Assembly (NCBI GenBank): GCA_023390245.1
Contig: JAEWDF010000077.1
Coordinates: forward strand, 1-41,056
Direction: 5' to 3'
Length of the DNA stretch: 41,056 nt
Origin: Pseudomonadota bacterium
GTDB taxonomy: Bacteria; Pseudomonadota; Alphaproteobacteria; Caulobacterales; Caulobacteraceae
Position numbers and translations under genes: made by a program. Positions 16,682-23,330 of the stretch are shown here, in pieces (position 1 is the first letter of the stretch; the number at the start of each line of letters is the position of its first letter). The notes under the pieces are model-generated. The model was not told the origin of the DNA. It did no database searches and saw only the letters and a program-made list of their open reading frames with translations.

Positions 16682-17950
16682 TTACGGCTTCAGCGCGCGG
16701 CCCGCCACCACGGCGTCCTTGCCGAACTTGTCGCGCAGGGCGTCGATGGCGCGCTCGGTCTTCAGGGCGCGGGCCTCGGCGGACTGGAAAAGGCCGGCGG
16801 GCGCATCCTCGGCGTCCTGGATGTCCGCCATGCCGATGCCGATCAGGCGATAGGGGCGGCCCAGCTCCGGCTTCAGCAGGGCGCGGCCGGCCGCGAACAG
16901 GGCGCGGGCGGTCTGGATCGGCTCGGGCGCGGTCGTGCGGCGGGTGACGATCTTGAAGTCGGTGCGGCGCAGCTTCAGCACGATGACGCGGCTGGCGACG
17001 CCGTCGCGCCGCGCCTTGGACGCAAGCTTCTCGCACAGCGGCCACAGCTCCGCCTCCAGCGCCTCGGCCGCGGCCAGATCCTCGTTGAAGGTGGTTTCGG
17101 CGCTCATGCCCTTGCGGTCGCGGTCCGGGTTCACGGCGCGGGCGTCGCGGGCATGGGCCAGGTCGTGCAGGCGAAGGCCGGACTCGCCATAGCGCTTGAC
17201 CAGGTCGCGCACGTCGGCGCGGGCCAGGTCGCCGATCAGGGCGTAGCCGTCGCTGCGCAGCGCCTTGCCGAAGACCGGGCCGACGCCGGGCAGGGCGGTG
17301 ACCGGCTTGTCCGCCAGCAGGGCCTGGGCGTTGGCGCGGCCGATGACGGAGAAGCCGCGCGGCTTGTCCATCTCCGACGCCATCTTGGCCAGGAAGCGAT
17401 TGGGGGCCAGGCCGATGGAGACGGTCAGGCCGGTCTCCTGCTCGATCCGGCGCTGGAAGCGGATCAGCTGGAAGGCGGGCGGGCCGCCGTTCAGCCGCTC
17501 TGTGCCCGACAGGTCGACCCACGCCTCGTCCAGCGACAGCGGCTGGATCAGCGGGGTCAGCTGGGCCAGCGCACCCAGGATGCGTTTCGATTCGAAGGTG
17601 TATTTGGAGAAGTCCGGCTTGATGACCACGGCGTCGGGGCAGGCCTTCAGCGCCTTGAACATCGGCATGGCCGAGCCGACGCCGTAGAGGCGCGCCACGT
17701 AGCAGGCGGTGGAGACCACGCCGCGCTTGCCGCCGCCGACGATCACGGGCTTGTCGCGCAGCTCGGGCCGATCGCGCTTCTCCACCGAGGCGTAGAAGGC
17801 GTCGCAGTCCATGTGGGCGATGGACAGCTGGTCCAGTTCCGGGTCGGCGACGATGCGGCGCGAGCCGCACGACGGGCAGCGCCCGGCGGGCGGCCCGGCG
17901 GGGTCGGCGCCGGTCCACAGGCAGTCGCGGCACACGGCCTTCATGGCCAC
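16682..17950 (-). CDS. dinB: DNA polymerase IV with an N-terminal zinc-ribbon-like extension
   Basis: This Y-family translesion polymerase has the palm motifs IAHMDCDAFYASVEKRD (first catalytic Asp), YVARLYGVGSAMPMFKAL, PLSLDEAWVDLSGT (second catalytic acidic pair) and SIGLAPNRFLAKMASEMDKPRG. The helix-hairpin-helix ALPGVGPVF and the little-finger domain follow. Before the catalytic core are ~40 extra residues with CRDC and CPSC (two CXXC pairs), a likely zinc ribbon. The GTG at 17950 is favoured because GGAGAG lies 7 nt before it; an ATG at 17944 is the alternative. It heads a unit with pncB and is divergent from divK. I see no obvious LexA box in the intergenic region. Confidence 0.95.
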   Translation of the reverse strand: MAMKAVCRDCLWTGADPAGPPAGRCPSCGSRRIVADPELDQLSIAHMDCDAFYASVEKRDRPELRDKPVIVGGGKRGVVSTACYVARLYGVGSAMPMFKALKACPDAVVIKPDFSKYTFESKRILGALAQLTPLIQPLSLDEAWVDLSGTERLNGGPPAFQLIRFQRRIEQETGLTVSIGLAPNRFLAKMASEMDKPRGFSVIGRANAQALLADKPVTALPGVGPVFGKALRSDGYALIGDLARADVRDLVKRYGESGLRLHDLAHARDARAVNPDRDRKGMSAETTFNEDLAAAEALEAELWPLCEKLASKARRDGVASRVIVLKLRRTDFKIVTRRTTAPEPIQTARALFAAGRALLKPELGRPYRLIGIGMADIQDAEDAPAGLFQSAEARALKTERAIDALRDKFGKDAVVAGRALKP

Positions 17951-17952
17951 GC

Positions 17953-17967
17953 TTAAGCTCTCCGTAA
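17953..17967. promoter_or_regulatory. Candidate CtrA-binding site between dinB and divK
   Basis: TTAA, 7 nt, GTAA matches the CtrA box TTAA-N7-TTAA at seven of eight positions. Another TTAA lies at 17986-17989. Both fall in the ~100-nt divergent region ahead of divK. In Caulobacter divK is reported as a CtrA-controlled gene, which supports the reading. Confidence 0.5.
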
Positions 17968-18055
17968 GTTTGGCTTCACCCCAACTTAAGACTGCCCGGC
18001 CAAGATCGCATCAAGGAAGCCGTCCCCGCCGAAGGGATGCGCGGGTCAGGTGATG

Positions 18056-18421
18056 ATGTCGAAGAAGGTCCTCATCGTCGAGGATAACGAGCTGAACATG
18101 AAGCTTTTTCATGATCTGCTCGATTCCCAGGGCTATCAGACGCTGCAGACCCGCGAGGGATTGCAGGCGCTGGCCCTGGCGCGGGCGCATCATCCCGACC
18201 TGATCCTGATGGACATCCAGCTGCCGGAAATCTCGGGCCTTGAGGTCACCAAGTGGCTCAAGGATGACGAGGAGCTGAACCATATCCCCGTCATCGCCGT
18301 CACCGCCTTCGCCATGAAGGGCGACGAGGAGCGCATCCGTCAGGGCGGGTGCGAGGCCTATATCTCCAAGCCCATCTCGGTGATGCATTTCCTCGAAACC
18401 GTGCGGAAGCACCTGGGATGA
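18056..18421 (+). CDS. divK: Single-domain response regulator DivK (cell-cycle control)
   Basis: DivK is the receiver-only regulator whose phosphorylation by DivJ and dephosphorylation by PleC set cell polarity and, through DivL-CckA, down-regulate CtrA. The protein is nearly the textbook sequence: KKVLIVEDNELNMKLFHDLL, phospho-acceptor Asp53 in LILMDIQLPEISGLEVTKWLK, Thr in AVTAFAMKGDEERI and Lys in AYISKPISV. I use the ATG at 18056 so that Asp falls at position 53 as in Caulobacter; a GTG at 18050 and an ATG at 18053 are also in frame. The stop overlaps the pleD start (ATGA). divJ and pleC are not in the window. Confidence 0.97.
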   Translation: MSKKVLIVEDNELNMKLFHDLLDSQGYQTLQTREGLQALALARAHHPDLILMDIQLPEISGLEVTKWLKDDEELNHIPVIAVTAFAMKGDEERIRQGGCEAYISKPISVMHFLETVRKHLG

Positions 18422-19779
18422 GCGCGCGCGTCCTGGTCGTGGACGACGTGGAGGCGAACGTCCGTCTGCTCGAAGCCAAGCTGACCCTGGAATATTTCGA
18501 CGTGGTCGCCTGCCATGACGGGCAGACGGCGCTGTCGCTGGCGGCGGAGACGCAGCCGGACCTGATCCTGCTGGACGTGATGATGCCCGGCATGGACGGG
18601 TTCGAGACCTGCCGGCGGCTGAAGGCCCAGGCGGAAACGCGCCACATTCCGGTGGTGCTGGTCACCGCCCTGGACGGCCGGGACGACAAGATCCGCGGGC
18701 TGGAGGCCGGCGCCGACGATTTCCTGACCAAGCCCATCGACGACGTGATCCTGTTCGCGCGCGTTCGGTCGCTGAGCCGGCTGAAGCAGGTGATGGACGA
18801 GCTGCGCGAGCGCGAGGAGAGCAGCCGGCGCATGGGCGTCACCGCCGACGGCGCCGCGCGCCTGCGCGCCGAGGGCGGGCGCGTCCTGGTGGTCGACGAC
18901 AATCCGCGCCAGGCCGAGAAGATCGCCGAAGAGCTGGGCCGCGAGCACCGCGTGACCATCGAGACCGACGCCGAGGCGGCGCTGGCGGCGGCGCGGGGGC
19001 CGCTGGACCTGATCATCGTCAATGTGTCCGCCGAGGCGTTCGACGGCTTGCGCGTCGTGGCCCTGTCCAAGTCCGGCGACGCGCGCCGGGCGCCGATCCT
19101 GGCGGTGGTCGACCCGCTGGAGCGGCCCCGCATGCTGAAGGCGCTGGAGCTGGGCGCCACCGACATCCTGGCTCGGCCGATCGATCCGGAAGAGCTGTCG
19201 GCGCGGGCGCGCACCCAGATCCGGCGCAAGCGCTACACCGACTTCCTGCGCGAGAAGCTGGACTACAGCCTGGAGATGGCGGTCACCGACGCCCTGACGG
19301 GTCTGCATAACCGCCGCTACATGGCCGGGCAGTTGCAGGCGCTGGTCAATCGCGCGGCCATGGGCGGCGCCTCCGTGGCGGTGCTGATGCTGGACATCGA
19401 TCACTTCAAGGCGGTCAACGACGGCTTCGGCCACGACGCCGGCGACGAGGTGCTGACCGAGTTCGCCGTGCGGCTGGCCACCAACGTCCGCGCCGTCGAC
19501 CTGCCGTGCCGCATGGGCGGCGAGGAGTTCGTCGTGGTCATGCCCGGCGCGACGCTGGAGGACGCCCGCAGCGTCGCGGAGCGCATCCGCCGCGACGTGG
19601 CCTTGGCGCCGTTCCGGATCATGGGCGGGCGCGAGACCCTGACCATCACCATCTCGATCGGCGTGGCCGCCACGACCGGCTCGGGCGACACGCCCGAGGC
19701 CCTGCTGAAGCGGGCGGACGAAGGCGTCTACGAGGCCAAGAGCGCAGGCCGAAACCGGGTCGTGGCCCGCGCCGCCTGA
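18418..19779 (+). CDS. pleD: Diguanylate cyclase response regulator PleD
   Basis: PleD synthesises cyclic di-GMP at the stalked pole and drives the swarmer-to-stalked transition. The 453-aa protein has an active receiver (VLVVDDVEANVRLLEAKL, Asp in LILLDVMMPGMDGFETC, VLVTALDG, TKPI), then a second receiver that has lost its phosphorylation site (NVSAEAFDG in place of a D-containing motif). The C-terminal GGDEF domain carries VTDALTGLHNRRYM, the active site GGEEF at ~367-371 and the inhibitory I-site RAVD five residues upstream. Length and architecture match Caulobacter PleD. Translation is coupled to divK through the 4-nt overlap, so both are likely under the promoter ahead of divK. Confidence 0.97.
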   Translation: MSARVLVVDDVEANVRLLEAKLTLEYFDVVACHDGQTALSLAAETQPDLILLDVMMPGMDGFETCRRLKAQAETRHIPVVLVTALDGRDDKIRGLEAGADDFLTKPIDDVILFARVRSLSRLKQVMDELREREESSRRMGVTADGAARLRAEGGRVLVVDDNPRQAEKIAEELGREHRVTIETDAEAALAAARGPLDLIIVNVSAEAFDGLRVVALSKSGDARRAPILAVVDPLERPRMLKALELGATDILARPIDPEELSARARTQIRRKRYTDFLREKLDYSLEMAVTDALTGLHNRRYMAGQLQALVNRAAMGGASVAVLMLDIDHFKAVNDGFGHDAGDEVLTEFAVRLATNVRAVDLPCRMGGEEFVVVMPGATLEDARSVAERIRRDVALAPFRIMGGRETLTITISIGVAATTGSGDTPEALLKRADEGVYEAKSAGRNRVVARAA

Positions 19780-19829
19780 CGATCCGCGTTGACTGCCGGC
19801 GCGAACGATGCGTTAGAGCGTCCCGAAAC

Positions 19830-19905
19830 GCCGGTTTAGCTCAGTTGGTAGAGCGCCAGTTTTGTAAACTGGATGTCGCGGGTTCGATCCCTGCAACCGG
19901 CACCA
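19830..19905 (+). tRNA. tRNA-Thr (anticodon TGT)
   Basis: The acceptor arms GCCGGTT and AACCGGC pair fully. The D-arm is TAGCTCAGTTGGTAGAGC. The anticodon stem CCAGT/ACTGG encloses TTTGTAA, giving anticodon TGT (reads ACA). The T-arm contains GGTTCGATCC. CCA is encoded at 19903-19905. It lies 50 nt after pleD. Confidence 0.97.
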
Positions 19906-19920
19906 TCCTCACGATGAAAT

Positions 19921-19950
19921 CAAAGGCCCGCCGTCCGAGGAGGGCGGGCC
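19921..19950 (-). terminator. Terminator of the small secreted-protein genes
   Basis: GGCCCGCC (19925-19932) pairs with GGCGGGCC (19943-19950) around a 10-nt loop. On the minus strand the stem is followed by TTTGATTT. It closes the two-gene unit at 19960-20450 and separates it from tRNA-Thr. Confidence 0.75.
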
Positions 19951-19959
19951 CTAGCCGCT

Positions 19960-20172
19960 TTAGTTGAGGTCAGCGCATGCCGCGCGCTGTTCCCGATAGC
20001 ACTGCAAATAAGCAGCGTTGTCATCGGGGTGTTGCGCCGCGCAAAAGTCCTTCGCCCATTGCAGGCAGATCATGTACGGCGTGGGATCGGCCTTGGCCGG
20101 GACCGAAGAGGTGAAGACGGCGAGGGCGGCCGCCCCCACAACTGCTCCGGCCGTTGCGAATTTCCAGATCAT
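19960..20172 (-). CDS. Secreted 70-aa protein with a twin CX7C signature, unknown function
   Basis: The ATG at 20172 follows a strong GGAGGAAACG leader; the frame upstream of it is not needed. The first ~32 residues form a signal peptide (WKFATAGAVVGAAALAVF, cleavage near PAKA-DPTP). The mature ~38-residue part contains exactly four Cys in two CX7C pairs: C-LQWAKDF-C and C-YREQRAA-C, 13 residues apart. Two Cys-bearing helical arms joined by a turn would give a disulfide-locked hairpin like the CHCH fold, but this is a geometric inference. The gene lies 50 nt after a second small secreted-protein gene and is AT-richer than its neighbours by eye. I recognise no family. Confidence 0.75.
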   Translation of the reverse strand: MIWKFATAGAVVGAAALAVFTSSVPAKADPTPYMICLQWAKDFCAAQHPDDNAAYLQCYREQRAACADLN

Positions 20173-20222
20173 CGTTTCCTCCGACGGGAGTTTACCTCCC
20201 GATGTTGCAAAACAGATTTCCG

Positions 20223-20450
20223 TCAGTGGCAGCCGTAAAGGTAGGTTTCCTCGTAATCGTAGATCCACGTCACTCCGAATTCCTGGACATGTCCGTCACA
20301 GTAATAAACTGTACGTCCGGATTCCTGGCTGAAGGTGTAATAAATCACCTCCATGCGAACCTGACCGTGGGCCTGGGCGGCAGGTGAAACGGCGGCGGTG
20401 ATCGCAACGGCCAGCGCGGCGACCTTGGCGGCGTTGATAAGCTTTCGCAC
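20223..20450 (-). CDS. Secreted 75-aa protein, possibly DUF6289-like
   Basis: The start is a GTG at 20450 with an AAAAGGAGG Shine-Dalgarno. A signal peptide (KLINAAKVAALAVAITAAV, cleavage near AQA-HGQ) precedes a ~48-residue mature part rich in Tyr: VIYYTFSQESGRTVYYCDG and a C-terminal YLYGCH. Two Cys could form one disulfide. The YY-YYC-G...GC spacing reminds me of the small DUF6289 family, an uncertain recollection. It is probably co-transcribed with the twin CX7C gene downstream. The ~115 nt upstream are AT-rich and should contain the promoter. Confidence 0.7.
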   Translation of the reverse strand: MRKLINAAKVAALAVAITAAVSPAAQAHGQVRMEVIYYTFSQESGRTVYYCDGHVQEFGVTWIYDYEETYLYGCH

Positions 20451-20565
20451 GATGTCCTCCTTTTGGCGTATTGGCCGGATGAATGAGGACATAGTTAACG
20501 CAAGAAAACAACCTTGAAGTGATTCCTGCACTTCCCTGAGGCGTGATGCGCGGAGTGTGCCTTTC

Positions 20566-21003
20566 TCAGTCCAGCTCCGCCGCGATGCGGTCCGCCAGGG
20601 CGCGCAGGGTCGTCATGTCGGCCATGGGGGCGTGGCCATGGCCCTTGAGCGGGCGGTCGGACCAGCGCGGGATGACGTGAAAATGAAGGTGGAAGACGGT
20701 CTGGCCGCCGGCCGCGCCGTTGAACTGCATGATGCTGATCCCTTCGGGGCGCAGCGCTCGCTCGACGGCCCTTGCGGTGCGCTGGACGGCGGCGGCCAGG
20801 CGGGCCAGCGCCACCGGCTCGATCTCCAGCAGGTTGCGCGCCCGGCTGGTCTTGGGAACCACCAGGACATGGCCCTCGGATTGGGGAAAGACGTCCATGA
20901 AGGCCAGGACGTGATCGTCCTCCCAGACCTTCACCGCCGGCATGTCGCCGCGCAGGATGCGGGCGAAGATGTTGTCGGGATCATAGTCGCCGTGCAGGCT
21001 CAT
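20566..21003 (-). CDS. HIT family (histidine triad) nucleotide-binding protein
   Basis: This 145-aa protein contains the HIT fold: NIFARILRGDMPAVKVWEDD near the N-terminus, LAFMDVFPQSEGHVLVVPKT, and the histidine triad HLHFHVIPRW. HIT proteins are hydrolases or transferases acting on nucleotide phosphoramidates or dinucleoside polyphosphates; the exact substrate here is not predictable. The ATG follows GGAG. It is a single gene, divergent from the holin-family membrane gene. Confidence 0.93.
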   Translation of the reverse strand: MSLHGDYDPDNIFARILRGDMPAVKVWEDDHVLAFMDVFPQSEGHVLVVPKTSRARNLLEIEPVALARLAAAVQRTARAVERALRPEGISIMQFNGAAGGQTVFHLHFHVIPRWSDRPLKGHGHAPMADMTTLRALADRIAAELD

Positions 21004-21110
21004 GGGGACGCTCCGTCGATTGCCGGGACCGGCATAGCAATCCCGGTCGCGAAGGGGGAGCCTTCGCGGCGAACCCGCGTTATGGTCAAGCTGAAGAGGG
21101 GAGAGAGCCC

Positions 21111-21464
21111 ATGATCCGTTTCATTATCCAGGCCGTGGTCACCATGATCGGCCTGTGGCTGTCGGCGCAGGTGGTGCCCGGCGTCGACTTCACCAACAAC
21201 GGCTCGCTGATCGCCGCGGCGGTCATCCTGGGGGTCGTCAACGCCATCGTGCGGCCGATCATGGTGGTGCTGACCTTCCCGATCACTGTGGTGACGCTGG
21301 GGCTGTTCCTGCTGGTGGTGAACGCGGCGATGATCGGGTTGACGGCGATGCTCCTGGGCGGGTTCGCGGTGGACGGCCTGTGGGCCGGGATCGGCGCGGC
21401 CATCGTCACCGGCGTGGTGAGCTGGATCGCCGGCGCCTTCATCGGAGACGGCGAGCGGGGGTGA
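21111..21464 (+). CDS. Phage holin family (YvlD-like) small membrane protein
   Basis: This 117-aa protein has four predicted transmembrane helices. The pattern LWLSAQVVPGVDF, ILGVVNAIVRPIMVVLTFPITVVTLGLFLLVVNAAM is diagnostic of the family annotated as phage holin family 4 / YvlD. Despite the name, these are ordinary chromosomal membrane proteins of unknown function in many bacteria, and no phage genes are nearby. GGGGAGAGAGCCC precedes the ATG. The 3' end faces the intergenic repeat at 21507. Confidence 0.85.
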   Translation: MIRFIIQAVVTMIGLWLSAQVVPGVDFTNNGSLIAAAVILGVVNAIVRPIMVVLTFPITVVTLGLFLLVVNAAMIGLTAMLLGGFAVDGLWAGIGAAIVTGVVSWIAGAFIGDGERG

Positions 21465-21506
21465 AATCCTTCTCGTTCAAGGCGTAAGGGAGCTGCGATG
21501 CGGCAA

Positions 21507-21631
21507 GAACCCCTCCACCGCTTCGCGGTCCCCCTCCCCGCAAAGCGGGGAGGAGACGAGTGAGGCGCTTCTGTCTCCTCCCCACTTTGTGGGGAGGTGG
21601 CTCGGAGCGGAGCGGACAGACGGAGGGGTTC
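21507..21631. repeat. Structured intergenic repeat, copy A
   Basis: This 125-nt element is bounded by a 10-bp terminal inverted repeat (GAACCCCTCC ... GGAGGGGTTC) and ends flush against the queA stop codon. Inside are three hairpins: ACCGCTTCGCGGT (21517-21529), an 8-bp stem at 21533-21553 and a 9-bp stem at 21577-21597. A GGAGCGGAGCGG tract follows. The reverse complement is closely related to copy B at 35191-35308. Both copies lie between converging genes, so bidirectional termination or 3'-end protection is plausible. Confidence 0.85.
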
Positions 21632-22717
21632 TCAGGCCCGGAACAGCAGGCTGCCGTCGCCGTAGGAGTAGAAGCGGTAGCCGGCGTTGACGGCGTGGGC
21701 GTAGGCCGCCTTCATCGTCTCCAGCCCGGCGAAGGCGCTGACCAGCATGAACAGGGTCGACTTCGGCAGGTGGAAGTTGGTCATCAGCACGTCGGCCGCG
21801 CGGAAGCGGTAGCCGGGCGTGATGAAGATGGCCGTATCGCCGTGGAAGGGGCGGACCATGCCATCCTCTCCGGTCGCGGATTCCAGCAGGCGCAGCGAGG
21901 TGGTGCCGACGCAGACGATGCGCCCGCCCGCTGCGTGGACGGCGTTCAGGGCGTCGGCCGTCTCGGCGGAGACCTCGCCCCATTCGCCGTGCATCCGGTG
22001 GTCGGCGACATCGTCGGCCTTGACCGGCAGGAAGGTGCCCGCGCCGACGTGCAGGGTCACGGCGTGGGTCGAGACGCCGCGCGCCTGGATCGCCTCCAGC
22101 AAGGCGGGGGTGAAGTGCAGGCCCGCGGTCGGCGCGGCGACGGATCCGTCATGCTCGGCGAAGACGGTCTGGTAGTCGGCGCGGTCGCGGTCGTCCTCCG
22201 GACGCCTGGCGGCGATGTAGGGCGGAAGCGGCATGACGCCGACGTCGCGGACGGCGTCGTCCAGCGCCGGGCCGGACAGGTCGAACTTCAGCGTCACCAG
22301 GCCGTCCTCGCCCTTGGCGCGGACCGCGGCGTCGAGCCCGCCCAAATCGCAGGCGGCGTCGCTTTCGCGGCCGAACCTAATCCGGTCGCCGGGCCTGATG
22401 CGCTTGCCCGGCTTCATGAAGGCGGACCAGACGTCGGGCGCGTCGCGATGGTGCAGGGTGGCCTCGACCTCGACCGTCAGGATCTCGCCCTCCGGCCCGG
22501 GGCGCTGGCGCACGCCGGAGAGGCGGGCGGGGATGACCCGCGTGTCGTTGAACACCAGGGCGTCGCCGGGGCTCAGGAAGCCGGGCAGGTCACGGATGAC
22601 GCGATCCTCGAGCGCGTCGTTCCGCACCACCAGCAGGCGGGCGGAATCGCGAGGATCGGCGGGGCGCAGGGCGATGCGGTCCTCGGGCAGGTCGAAGTCG
22701 AAGTCGGAGGTCTTCAT
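21632..22717 (-). CDS. queA: S-adenosylmethionine:tRNA ribosyltransferase-isomerase
   Basis: QueA transfers and isomerises the ribosyl group of SAM to make epoxyqueuosine at the wobble base of tRNAs with GUN anticodons. The ~361-aa protein begins MKTSDFDFDLPEDRIALRPA, the classic N-terminus, which fixes the start at 22717. Other motifs are FNDTRVIPARLSG, LPPYI, DYQTVFAEHDGSVAAPTAGLHFTPALL, TLHVGAGTFLPVKADD, HGEWGEVS and TNFHLPKSTLFMLVSAFAG. No Shine-Dalgarno is evident. tgt and the other queuosine genes are not in the window. The 3' end abuts repeat copy A. Confidence 0.96.
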   Translation of the reverse strand: MKTSDFDFDLPEDRIALRPADPRDSARLLVVRNDALEDRVIRDLPGFLSPGDALVFNDTRVIPARLSGVRQRPGPEGEILTVEVEATLHHRDAPDVWSAFMKPGKRIRPGDRIRFGRESDAACDLGGLDAAVRAKGEDGLVTLKFDLSGPALDDAVRDVGVMPLPPYIAARRPEDDRDRADYQTVFAEHDGSVAAPTAGLHFTPALLEAIQARGVSTHAVTLHVGAGTFLPVKADDVADHRMHGEWGEVSAETADALNAVHAAGGRIVCVGTTSLRLLESATGEDGMVRPFHGDTAIFITPGYRFRAADVLMTNFHLPKSTLFMLVSAFAGLETMKAAYAHAVNAGYRFYSYGDGSLLFRA

Positions 22718-22818
22718 CCGGCGGGGAAGGGCACGGGCCGGCGCGGGGGTCAAGTCCGCAATCCCCGCTCTTGAAGAGGCCGTCTTGAACCTCTGCCCGG
22801 GTTCGGGGTTGAAACGGC

Positions 22819-23289
22819 ATGAGAACCCTCGGCCTCCTTCCCTCCGTCCTGATCGGCGCCGTCGCCAGCGCCCGCTCCATGACGCCCATGGCCGCCATCG
22901 CGGCGGCGCGGCTGGCGAAGCGGCGGACGCCGGGGCGGCTGGTGCTGCTGGACCATCCGCTGTTCAAGGCCGGCGCGCTGGCCATGGGCGCGGGCGAACT
23001 GCTGGGCGACAAGATGAGGTCGGCGCCGGACCGGACGGTCTTCCTGGGCCTGCTGGCGCGGGCGGCGAGCGCCGGAATCGCCGGCTCGGCCCTGGCGCCG
23101 CGCGGACGCGAGAGGCTGGGCGCGGGTCTGGCGATCGCGACGGCCGTGCCTCTGGCCTATCTGACGCTGGCGGGCCGGAAGACGGCGATGAAGCGCATCG
23201 GCCAGACCCGGAGCGGCCTGATCGAGGACGCGCTTGTCGTCGCCTCTGGCGCCGCGACCGTGGCGGCGGCGGTCGGGCGGCGCCGCTGA
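22819..23289 (+). CDS. DUF4126-like membrane protein
   Basis: This 156-aa hydrophobic protein has about four membrane segments. The early motif SARSMTPMAAIAAA resembles the G-RT-TPLA motif at the start of DUF4126 proteins. A basic loop (KRRTPGR) and the pair MGAGELLGDKMRSAPDRT follow. The function of the family is unknown. It is divergent from queA (about 100 nt between starts) and lies 41 nt upstream of lysK. The family call is tentative. Confidence 0.65.
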   Translation: MRTLGLLPSVLIGAVASARSMTPMAAIAAARLAKRRTPGRLVLLDHPLFKAGALAMGAGELLGDKMRSAPDRTVFLGLLARAASAGIAGSALAPRGRERLGAGLAIATAVPLAYLTLAGRKTAMKRIGQTRSGLIEDALVVASGAATVAAAVGRRR

Positions 23290-23330
23290 ATCGTTGACCG
23301 GAGCGTCCTGGCGGGCCAAACGCTCGGCCC

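Noticed and set aside
15336..17956. Very long open frames (minus 865 aa, plus 777 aa) across pncB and dinB
   Set aside because: They overlap two unmistakable enzymes in other frames and show the codon-shadow composition of high-GC genes.
19830..20565. Integrated element with att sites at tRNA-Thr
   Set aside because: No second copy of the tRNA 3' end and no recombinase gene were found within the window.
21111..21464. Phage remnant suggested by the holin-family name
   Set aside because: The family is a common chromosomal membrane protein and no lysis, structural or integrase genes are nearby.
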